Positions 1 to 4,749 of a stretch of 6,517 nt of DNA are shown piece after piece. The notes beneath the pieces were generated by a model, which saw nothing but the letters and a program-made list of their open reading frames with translations, had not been told where the DNA came from and did not search any database. The translations under genes and the position numbers were made by a program. The DNA is taken from NCBI GenBank assembly GCA_003511845.1, contig DOIV01000234.1, forward strand, positions 1-6,517, in the 5' to 3' direction. How positions within the stretch are numbered: position 1 is the first letter of the stretch; every line of letters begins with the position of its first letter. The stretch comes from Flavobacteriaceae bacterium. GTDB taxonomy: Bacteria; Bacteroidota; Bacteroidia; Flavobacteriales; Flavobacteriaceae.

Positions 1-93
1 GTGACCCAAGGGATAGATGCCAATTATCAAGACACGATTAATTATCCCGTATTTGCATTAATATTAATGGATGAAGATTCAGAAAAAAAATAG
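1..93 (+). CDS. C-terminal end of an upstream gene, probably DUF1599 family (partial)
   Basis: Frame 1 is open from the first base to TAG at 91-93 and gives 30 residues ending in INYPVFALILMDEDSEKK. The gene's start lies outside the window, and the GTG at position 1 is only the window edge. The motif 'INYPVFALI' followed by an acidic tail resembles the C-terminus of DUF1599 (nucleotide modification associated domain 1) proteins. From memory, that family often sits directly upstream of the BT_3928-type DoxX gene in flavobacteria, which matches the next gene here 48 bp downstream. The family assignment rests on this short tail and on synteny, so it is tentative. That the stretch is coding is more secure. 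Confidence 0.5.
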   Translation: MTQGIDANYQDTINYPVFALILMDEDSEKK

Positions 94-103
94 AAAGATT
101 CTA

Positions 104-111
104 TATTTTTG
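104..111 (+). promoter_or_regulatory. Possible -7 promoter element before the DoxX gene
   Basis: TATTTTTG matches the Bacteroidota -7 consensus TAnnTTTG exactly and would place transcription start about 24 nt before the ATG at 142. No TTG/TTTG is present at the expected -33 distance, where the sequence is the A-rich end of the preceding gene. The element may therefore be weak or fortuitous, and the gene may be read through from upstream. Confidence 0.3.
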
Positions 112-141
112 TTTTGAAAAGTCAAACAAATAGATAAAAGA

Positions 142-1239
142 ATGAAATTTTTAACATTTATTGCTAGAATACTAGTAGCAGCAACATTTATTTTTTCAGG
201 TTTTGTAAAATTGATAGATCCATTAGGTTCTGCTTATAAATTTCAAGACTACTTTGCTGCTGACGTATTGAATTTAGAATTTTTGAGTCCGTATGCCTTA
301 CAGTTTTCTATAGTTTTAATTGTAGCTGAAATTATGTTAGGTGTAATGCTGTTGGTAGGTTTTAAACCTAAATTTACAGTTAGGAGTTTAATGTTACTAA
401 CGCTTGTCTTTTTGTTTTTAACATGGTATTCGGCCTATTACAATAAAGTGACGGATTGTGGTTGCTTTGGTGATGCTGTAACTTTAACGTCTTGGGAGAC
501 TTTTTATAAAAATGTCATATTAGTCGCTTTGATTATTTTCTTGTTATTTACAACCAAGCATATCAAAGCTCTATTTAGTAAGCGTTTTGCAAACAGAGTT
601 ACATTATTAGCATTAGCAAGTTTTTTATTTGTTACCTATTATGTATTGCATCATTTACCAATTATAGATTTTAGAGCGTATGCTGTGGGTAAAAATATTA
701 CAGATGGGATGGTGATTCCCGAAGGGTCAAAGTTAGATGTATATGAGGATACTTGGATATATAAAGTTAACGGAGTAGATAAAACATTTACTACAGAAGA
801 AAAACCTTGGGAAATAGAAGGTGCTACTTTTGTGGATAGAAAAACGAAATTGATAGAAAAAGGTTATGAACCCCCAATTCATGATTTTACCATGGAGTTA
901 GATGGGGTAGATATTAAAGATGAATTATTGCAAAAAGAAAGGCTGGTATTGATAGTGATGCATAATTTAGATAAAACAGACATAAAATTAATGTCAAATA
1001 TTTTGACATTTTCAACAAAGGCTTTACATGAAGGTTATGATGTTTATGGAATTTCATCCTCAAAAGCAGAAGATTTTTTAAAATTAAAGGAACAATTTAA
1101 ATTAGAATTTGATGTGTTGTTTTGTGATGATATTGCTTTAAAAACAATGATTAGAGCAAACCCTGGTATTGTTATAATAAATAAAGGAACAATTACAGGC
1201 AAGTGGAATGCTAGAGATGCTGATAAAGTGAAATTATGA
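142..1239 (+). CDS. BT_3928-type DoxX family membrane protein with C-terminal thioredoxin-like domain
   Basis: This is a 365-residue inner-membrane protein. The N-terminal half is DoxX-like, with hydrophobic helices at about residues 3-22, 51-73, 80-100, 122-138 and 152-171. A Cys pair, C106-G-C108, in 'TDCGCFGD' follows helix 3, as in DoxX/MauE-like proteins thought to take part in thiol-redox chemistry. Residues from about 245 to 357 look like a TlpA/thioredoxin fold: a starting 'HDFTM' segment, the strand 'RLVLIVMHN', and 'ANPGIVIINKGTITGKW' with a cis-proline-like NPG loop. The strand is not followed by a CxxC motif, so this domain is probably not a classical oxidoreductase. The overall architecture and length match the family named after B. 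thetaiotaomicron BT_3928. The start ATG follows an A-rich leader. The next gene in relatives is usually tpiA, from memory, and it is absent here. Exact function is unknown. Confidence 0.85.
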   Translation: MKFLTFIARILVAATFIFSGFVKLIDPLGSAYKFQDYFAADVLNLEFLSPYALQFSIVLIVAEIMLGVMLLVGFKPKFTVRSLMLLTLVFLFLTWYSAYYNKVTDCGCFGDAVTLTSWETFYKNVILVALIIFLLFTTKHIKALFSKRFANRVTLLALASFLFVTYYVLHHLPIIDFRAYAVGKNITDGMVIPEGSKLDVYEDTWIYKVNGVDKTFTTEEKPWEIEGATFVDRKTKLIEKGYEPPIHDFTMELDGVDIKDELLQKERLVLIVMHNLDKTDIKLMSNILTFSTKALHEGYDVYGISSSKAEDFLKLKEQFKLEFDVLFCDDIALKTMIRANPGIVIINKGTITGKWNARDADKVKL

Positions 1240-1286
1240 AATTCGAAAGAATAAAATATTTCCAAATAATAGTAGTGTTGATTTGA
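1236..1286 (+). other. 16-residue micro-ORF overlapping the DoxX stop (ATGA), possible gene remnant
   Basis: An ATG at 1236-1238 overlaps the doxX TGA in an ATGA arrangement, typical of translational coupling. It reads MKFERIKYFQIIVVLI before TGA at 1284-1286. The basic start followed by a hydrophobic run is what the first residues of a signal-peptide or membrane protein look like. The frame then ends 6 bp before a C/G-rich repeat-like patch (from 1293). It could be the stump of a truncated gene formerly coupled to doxX, or chance. There is no evidence of expression. Confidence 0.25.
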
Positions 1287-1292
1287 GTAATT

Positions 1293-1319
1293 GTCCCCTT
1301 GTGGGGGCTTTAGGGGTGT
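1293..1319. repeat. C/G-rich patch resembling a dispersed Bacteroidota intergenic repeat
   Basis: A block made of GTCCCCTTGT, GGGGGC and TTTAGGGGTGT stands out in an otherwise very AT-rich spacer. It contains CCCC at 1295-1298 facing GGGGG at 1303-1307 and GGGG at 1313-1316, so alternative small hairpins are possible. Similar 'CCCCTAAAGCCCCC...GGGG' blocks are familiar to me as interspersed intergenic repeats in Bacteroidota genomes, though copy number in this genome cannot be seen from one window. ATATTTCC occurs on both sides, at 1256-1263 and 1331-1338. It has no T-tract, so I do not call it a terminator. Confidence 0.4.
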
Positions 1320-1381
1320 TAAGCTTTAATATATTTCCTTCTTGAGTTAAGTGAGGATTTGTAAAAAAATAATTATCAAAA

Positions 1382-1750
1382 ATGAAGCAATTATTACTGG
1401 TTTTTGTTGGTGGAGGTTTTGGAAGTATGGCAAGGTTTATTCTGTCAAAACATTTTAATTCAACGACAAACGGAATACCTTATGGCACATTTTTAGCTAA
1501 TGTTTTGGGTAGTTTATTAATCGGAATTATATTGGGTTTGGCATTGAAAAATGATACATTAAATCAAAATCAAACCTTGTTGTTGGCAACAGGTTTTTGT
1601 GGTGGTTTCACTACGTTTTCTACTTTTGCTTATGAGAATCACAACTTTTTAAAGTCAGGAGATTTTACTAGCTTTTTCATCTATACCGTAGCTAGTTTTA
1701 TTTTAGGTTTTGCAGCTGTTTTTTTAGGAATGTATCTAACGAAAGTATAA
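1382..1750 (+). CDS. crcB: Fluoride ion channel CrcB/Fluc
   Basis: This 122-residue protein has four hydrophobic segments, the normal size and layout of a single-domain Fluc subunit. Such subunits form antiparallel dimers in the inner membrane and export fluoride passively. The family signatures are all present: 'GGGFGSMARF' at residues 10-19 with the conserved Arg18, 'GTFLANVLGSLLIG' at 35-48 with the pore-lining Asn40, and 'GFCGGFTTFSTFAYE' at 71-85. The last of these supplies the TTFST break (central Na+ site region) and the two phenylalanines (F79, F82) that line the fluoride path. The start ATG follows an A-rich leader. A hairpin terminator lies about 80 bp downstream. I see no fluoride riboswitch in the 142 bp upstream, and it is separated from doxX by a disturbed spacer, so it is probably its own transcription unit. 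All key residues appear intact. Confidence 0.96.
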   Translation: MKQLLLVFVGGGFGSMARFILSKHFNSTTNGIPYGTFLANVLGSLLIGIILGLALKNDTLNQNQTLLLATGFCGGFTTFSTFAYENHNFLKSGDFTSFFIYTVASFILGFAAVFLGMYLTKV

Positions 1751-1828
1751 AGAGGTGAAAACTAATGTAATTCTGCTCAAGAAAATGGTATAACCTTATC
1801 TTAAGAGGTGTGTGCTGTAATAAAATAG

Positions 1829-1862
1829 AAATCCCAATTGAGATAATTCTCAATTGGGATTT
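1829..1862. terminator. Bidirectional intrinsic terminator between crcB and the DUF4136 gene
   Basis: A perfect 15-bp inverted repeat, AAATCCCAATTGAGA (1829-1843) and TCTCAATTGGGATTT (1848-1862), encloses the 4-nt loop TAAT. On the plus strand the stem runs into a T-rich tail (1860-1866), ending crcB transcripts. On the minus strand it is followed by TTTCTATTTTATT, so it can also end the convergent lipoprotein transcript, whose stop codon is 21 bp away. It sits midway between two convergent genes, as expected for a shared terminator. Confidence 0.9.
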
Positions 1863-1882
1863 TTATATAAAAACAGAAATAA

Positions 1883-2437
1883 TTATTCTTTTACTGGCGG
1901 ATATTTAGCCATAATTTCTGTTACAAATTCTTTTATTCTTTCTTCTTTTTTTGAAATATTTTTAGAAGATGCTAATGCACCAGTACCCATACCTTGCCAT
2001 GCCAATTCTTTTTTGTTAGCATCTATCAAATCAATAAATAATGTACCTTCAGTTGAACGACTCACATTATTAAATGCACCTTGGTTAAAACCCATTCCGA
2101 AAGGTGAAAACCCACCATAATACCATGGGTACCATCCTAAATAGTTGTTGTTATACACATTTATTTTTTCTCTAGACTTTGTGAAAATATTTACCAATAC
2201 ATCAGGCGTTTTTGATTTTGTAAATCCTTTTGCTAATAAATCAGATTCAATGGCACGTAAAATTCTACGTTTGTCCAAATCAGAAATATCAACTTTATCA
2301 ATGCCTTTTTTATAAAAAGCAAAAGTTTTAAATTGATTAAAATCTATTTCTCTATCATAATCTGAAGAAACTCTAACTGAGGCACAAGATGATACTATAA
2401 AAAGTATCACTAGCGGAAGTAATTTAATTATTTTCAT
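1883..2437 (-). CDS. DUF4136 domain-containing lipoprotein
   Basis: The protein has 184 residues from the ATG at 2437. It opens with a clear lipoprotein signal peptide: MKIIK, a hydrophobic stretch, then the lipobox V15-S16-S17-C18, so it should be exported and lipid-anchored at C18. The mature part shows the DUF4136 pattern: 'SSDYDREIDFNQFKTFAFY' just after the lipobox, a helix with 'RRILRAIESDLLAKGF', a 'PDVLVNIF' strand, a Tyr/Gly/Phe-rich middle (NNNYLGWYPWYYGGFSPFG), 'GTLFIDLIDANKKELAWQG' and the terminal 'YPPVKE'. The function of DUF4136 lipoproteins is unknown. A TTG 11 codons upstream keeps the frame open but would bury the signal peptide. The ATG at 2437, preceded by eight A residues, is the natural start. 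It shares a strand with the DUF5522 gene 88 bp upstream. Confidence 0.9.
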   Translation of the reverse strand: MKIIKLLPLVILFIVSSCASVRVSSDYDREIDFNQFKTFAFYKKGIDKVDISDLDKRRILRAIESDLLAKGFTKSKTPDVLVNIFTKSREKINVYNNNYLGWYPWYYGGFSPFGMGFNQGAFNNVSRSTEGTLFIDLIDANKKELAWQGMGTGALASSKNISKKEERIKEFVTEIMAKYPPVKE

Positions 2438-2467
2438 TTTTTTTGAGTTTATATTGTGATTGTATAA

Positions 2468-2475
2468 CAAAATTA
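2468..2475 (-). promoter_or_regulatory. Possible -7 promoter element for the DUF4136 lipoprotein gene
   Basis: Read on the minus strand, TAATTTTG matches the Bacteroidota -7 consensus TAnnTTTG exactly. It would start transcription about 25 nt before the ATG at 2437. No TTG lies at the usual -33 spacing, so support comes from one box only. The box overlaps the stop codon of the preceding micro-ORF. Confidence 0.35.
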
Positions 2476-2529
2476 TAAGACTGCTGTAATTTCTTTAACA
2501 TCATCAATAATCATGCCGAAAATTATCAT
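2473..2529 (-). other. 18-residue micro-ORF overlapping the DUF5522 stop (ATGA)
   Basis: The DUF5522 stop TGA (2528-2526) overlaps an ATG (2529-2527) as ATGA. The new frame reads MIIFGMIIDDVKEITAVL and stops with TAA at 2475-2473. The composition, a hydrophobic start followed by an amphipathic acidic stretch, looks protein-like rather than random, but I recognise no family. It may be a coupled microprotein, the stump of a lost gene, or chance. It ends where a possible promoter for the lipoprotein begins. Confidence 0.25.
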
Positions 2530-2711
2530 TTTTTATATAAGCTAAATCCTTTTGATGAGCTTGTTTTTTTGTTATATCCATATGGACAGTGTCGGCAACC
2601 ACCCTCACAACAATAGCCTCTTTTTAAATGATATTTTTCTGTAAAGACTTTATAACCATCTTTGCTTAGATAAAAATCTTCTGGTTCTAATTTTGGGCGT
2701 TCTTCAAACAT
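2526..2711 (-). CDS. DUF5522 family Cys-rich small protein
   Basis: This 61-residue soluble protein consists almost wholly of the DUF5522 motif: 'EDFYLSKDGYKVFTEKYHLKRGYCCEGGCRHCPYGY', at about residues 11-46. Four cysteines (C34, C35, C39, C42) and H41 lie within nine residues in a CC-x3-C-x-H-C arrangement, suggesting a bound metal ion or a small Fe-S or zinc site. That is my inference, since the family has no assigned function that I know of. The tail is Lys/Ser-rich. The length is normal for the family. It is transcribed divergently from the PLP enzyme gene, with a good promoter match in the 65-bp gap. Its stop overlaps a micro-ORF start. No signal peptide, so it is cytoplasmic. Confidence 0.88.
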   Translation of the reverse strand: MFEERPKLEPEDFYLSKDGYKVFTEKYHLKRGYCCEGGCRHCPYGYNKKTSSSKGFSLYKK

Positions 2712-2728
2712 TTGATTAAGATATGAGA

Positions 2729-2736
2729 CAAATTTA
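2729..2736 (-). promoter_or_regulatory. Second TAAATTTG box, proximal to the DUF5522 gene
   Basis: This is an exact minus-strand TAnnTTTG box, 20 bp downstream of an identical one at 2749-2756. The surrounding direct repeat GACAAATTTA occurs at 2727-2736 and 2747-2756 on the plus strand. With an 18-bp spacer its -33 would be TTA (2755-2757), one mismatch from TTG, inside the upstream box. It could be a weaker tandem promoter, or part of a repeated operator site two helical turns apart. Confidence 0.35.
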
Positions 2737-2748
2737 TTACAATTATGA

Positions 2749-2777
2749 CAAATTTAATTTGTTATTTTGTTCCGCAA
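2749..2777 (-). promoter_or_regulatory. Promoter for the DUF5522 gene (TTG-N18-TAAATTTG)
   Basis: On the minus strand a -33 TTG (2777-2775) is separated by 18 bp from TAAATTTG (2756-2749), an exact match to the Bacteroidota -7 consensus TAnnTTTG at nearly the usual spacing. The expected transcription start is near 2742, giving a leader of about 30 nt to the ATG at 2711. The -33 box overlaps the start codon of the divergent PLP enzyme gene, so transcription of the two may interfere. Confidence 0.5.
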
Positions 2778-3685
2778 TGAATTTTAATGTAAATAGTAGA
2801 AATCAAAAGGTTAATTTCTCATTAATTAATGATGTAGAGTTGATCATTAAACGTGAAGATGAAATTCATTCTTATATTTCCGGCAATAAATACAGAAAGT
2901 TAAAATACAATTTAATTGCAGCAAAAGAACAGGGTTTAGATACCTTATTAACCTTTGGAGGAGCTTACTCTAATCATATTGTGGCAACTGCCTCTGCTGG
3001 AGCTGAACAAGGATTTAAAACAATTGGGGTTATTAGAGGAGAAGAGTTAGAGACTAAAATTTCTGACAATTCAACATTGTCTTTTGCTCAACAATGTGGT
3101 ATGCAATTCAAATTTATATCTCGTAGTCAATATAGAGAGAAAATAAATCTTGAATTTATAGCAAATTTAAAAAATGAGTTTGGAGAATTTTATTTATTAC
3201 CTGAAGGAGGGACAAATCAATTAGCCATAAAAGGATGTGAAGAGATTTTAACAAAAAATGACAAAAGCTTTGATTATATTTGTACGCCAGTTGGAACTGG
3301 AGGAACTATTGCAGGAATTATTAATACTGCAAAGAAGACTCAAAAAGTACTAGGATTTTCATCCTTAAAAGGAGATTTTCTAAAAGCTGAAATAGCTAAA
3401 CTGACAACAAAGGATAATTGGGAACTTGTAACCGACTATCATTTTGGAGGTTATGGTAAAACAGATAATAAATTAATTAAGTTTATTAATAAATTTAAAG
3501 AAGAAACAACAATTCCTTTAGATCCTGTTTATACAGGGAAAATGATTTTTGGATTGGTAGATTTAATTCAAAAAAATAAAATAAAAAAAGGAAGTAAAAT
3601 ATTAGCTATTCATACTGGTGGTTTACAAGGAATAACAGGAATGAATAAACTATTAATAGAAAAAGGACTTGTAGTCATCAAATAA
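2777..3685 (+). CDS. PLP-dependent enzyme of the ACC deaminase/D-cysteine desulfhydrase family, likely desulfhydrase type
   Basis: This is a 302-residue cytoplasmic fold-type II PLP enzyme. In numbering from the ATG at 2777, 'SGNKYRKLKYN' (35-45) carries the Schiff-base lysine K38. 'GGAYSNH' (61-67) has the substrate-contacting Ser65, and 'GTGGT' (173-177) is the phosphate-binding loop. Recalling the Pseudomonas ACC deaminase sequence, I align its diagnostic E295 (in VYEGK) with T253 (VYTGK) and L322 (AHLGG) with T280 (IHTGG). Threonine or serine at these sites is the D-cysteine desulfhydrase pattern, so the likely reaction is D-cysteine to pyruvate, H2S and ammonia. An in-frame ATG at 2723 would add 18 poorly conserved residues and sit in the divergent promoter, so I prefer 2777. 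It is followed 2 bp later by the glucosaminidase gene in an apparent operon. Substrate identity is inferred. Confidence 0.85.
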   Translation: MNFNVNSRNQKVNFSLINDVELIIKREDEIHSYISGNKYRKLKYNLIAAKEQGLDTLLTFGGAYSNHIVATASAGAEQGFKTIGVIRGEELETKISDNSTLSFAQQCGMQFKFISRSQYREKINLEFIANLKNEFGEFYLLPEGGTNQLAIKGCEEILTKNDKSFDYICTPVGTGGTIAGIINTAKKTQKVLGFSSLKGDFLKAEIAKLTTKDNWELVTDYHFGGYGKTDNKLIKFINKFKEETTIPLDPVYTGKMIFGLVDLIQKNKIKKGSKILAIHTGGLQGITGMNKLLIEKGLVVIK

Positions 3686-3687
3686 GA

Positions 3688-4536
3688 ATGAAGTATATAA
3701 AAATAGTAGCAAGCATAATAATTTTAGGTTTTTTAGTGAGTTGTGGTTCTCATAGAAAAGTTAAGAGTAAAAAAACAACTCCAAGAGCTATATCTAAAAG
3801 AACTGTAAAAAGAACACCAGTACCTATTGAAGTTCAAAAAATAGAAGAAGCAGATGTTATTCATGCTGATTTGATTCGTAGAAAACCTAATTTGAATAAG
3901 AGCACTTTGGCATATATTGAAGAGTATAATGACATTGCAGTTTTAGAAATGATTTCTTATGAAATTCCTGCAAGTATTACCCTTGCTCAAGGGATACTTG
4001 AATCTAATAGTGGCAAAAGTAGGTTGTCAGTAAAAGGTAACAATCATTTTGGTGTAAAATGTCATAGTAGTTGGACTGGTGATAGAATGTATCATGACGA
4101 TGATGCTCGGCAAGAATGTTTTAGAAAGTATAGTCACCCTTTATTTTCTTTTAGAGATCATTCCTTATTTTTGTTTGGAAGAAAGCGTTATGCTGGCTTA
4201 TTTGAGTTGAGAAAAAAAGACTATAAAGGTTGGGCAAAAGGATTAAAAAAAGCAGGTTATGCAACCGACCCAAGATATCCTAAAAAATTGATTGCTCTAA
4301 TTGAAACATTCGATTTAGATAAGTATGATGATTTAGATAAAAGCTTTTTATACAGTGGTAAGGTTATGAAGAAAAAAAACACATCTACTAAAGGTAATAA
4401 ATATGTTGTGGTTGCTAAAGGTGATACTTTGTATTCTTTAGCAAAAAGTAATAGTACTACGGTCGATAAATTAAAATGGTTAAATGGTTTAAAAAGTAAT
4501 GACTTATCTCTAGGTCAAAAAATATATATTGAATAA
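3688..4536 (+). CDS. Glucosaminidase (GH73) lipoprotein with C-terminal LysM domain
   Basis: This 282-residue envelope peptidoglycan hydrolase has a lipoprotein signal peptide ending in the lipobox L16-V17-S18-C19. A very basic linker (about 20-45, Lys/Arg/Thr-rich) follows. The glucosaminidase domain, about residues 78-212, shows 'ITLAQGILESNSGKS' with the expected catalytic Glu105, 'KGNNHFGVKC' (116-125), 'FRKYSHPLFSFRDHS', and 'AGYATDPRYPKKLI' (189-202), all typical of the FlgJ/GH73-like family that cuts the glycan strand. A single LysM, 239-282 ('YVVVAKGDTLYSLA...LSLGQKIYIE'), binds peptidoglycan. The start codon is 2 bp after the PLP enzyme's stop, indicating co-transcription and probably coupled translation. 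No strong terminator follows. The domain calls are secure, and its role in growth, division or remodelling cannot be told from sequence. Confidence 0.93.
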   Translation: MKYIKIVASIIILGFLVSCGSHRKVKSKKTTPRAISKRTVKRTPVPIEVQKIEEADVIHADLIRRKPNLNKSTLAYIEEYNDIAVLEMISYEIPASITLAQGILESNSGKSRLSVKGNNHFGVKCHSSWTGDRMYHDDDARQECFRKYSHPLFSFRDHSLFLFGRKRYAGLFELRKKDYKGWAKGLKKAGYATDPRYPKKLIALIETFDLDKYDDLDKSFLYSGKVMKKKNTSTKGNKYVVVAKGDTLYSLAKSNSTTVDKLKWLNGLKSNDLSLGQKIYIE

Positions 4537-4613
4537 TATAAATACTGTTTTTAACCAACAAAGGTTTTTCTAATTTCATAACTAAAAAAATAGACATTGC
4601 AATCGTATTATCA

Positions 4614-4736
4614 CTAATATAACCTTACTCTTTGAGCGTTTTTTGAATCTGTTTTGCACTTGATCCCTTTTTCATGCTTATCTTTTATATAAATGATAAT
4701 GACCAAGGCTGGAGCGACAGCAAGTAATAATTGCAT
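4614..4736 (-). pseudogene. N-terminal remnant of a PrsW-like intramembrane protease
   Basis: Starting 13 bp after the M42 peptidase stop, an ATG at 4736 opens a 40-residue frame ending at TAG 4616-4614. Its first 23 residues run MQLLLAVAPAL, then VIIIYIKDKHEK. This is a hydrophobic helix containing 'AP', followed by 'KDKHEK', much like the PrsW N-terminus, where an 'AP...Y-x-y-x-KDxyekEP' pattern precedes the other helices. Here the 'EP' is missing and the rest (GIKCKTDSKNAQRVRLY) is not PrsW-like. The HExxH-type catalytic regions and about 180 further residues are absent. In the adjacent frame a 16-residue ORF, MKKGSSAKQIQKTLKE (4675-4625), overlaps it, hinting at a frameshift. The simplest reading is a deleted gene once co-transcribed with the peptidase, but an intact small membrane peptide is possible. 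Confidence 0.45.
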
Positions 4737-4749
4737 TGGCTAACTTTTA

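Noticed and set aside
1044..1265. 73-codon minus-strand ORF
   Set aside because: It lies antisense to the well-supported C-terminal domain of the DoxX family protein and shows no family features.
1330..1337. TATATTTC as a crcB promoter -7 box
   Set aside because: It has one mismatch, no TTG at -33 and AT-rich context, so it is not distinguishable from background.
1240..1381. Fluoride riboswitch upstream of crcB
   Set aside because: The crcB motif's conserved core (a GGnGAUGG-like start with the matching CUGAUG segment) is not present; the only structured-looking part is the C/G-rich patch.
1751..1828. Short coding-like run CNSAQENGITLS before a stop, after crcB
   Set aside because: It lacks a start codon in frame and is too short to separate from chance; I see nothing else in this spacer before the terminator.
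1854..2120. 88-codon plus-strand ORF
   Set aside because: It is antisense to the DUF4136 lipoprotein gene and begins within the terminator hairpin.
2438..2470. Upstream TTG start extending the DUF4136 lipoprotein by 11 residues
   Set aside because: The added residues would precede and spoil the lipoprotein signal peptide; the ATG at 2437 has an A-rich leader and gives a standard signal sequence.
2723..2776. Upstream ATG for the PLP enzyme adding 18 residues
   Set aside because: The extra segment (MRQIYYNYDKFNLLFCSA) has no counterpart in the family and falls on the divergent promoter repeats.
4551..4570. Possible terminator after the glucosaminidase gene (AACC...GGTTTTTC)
   Set aside because: The stem is only about 4 bp with no strong base pairs beyond two G-C, too weak to call.
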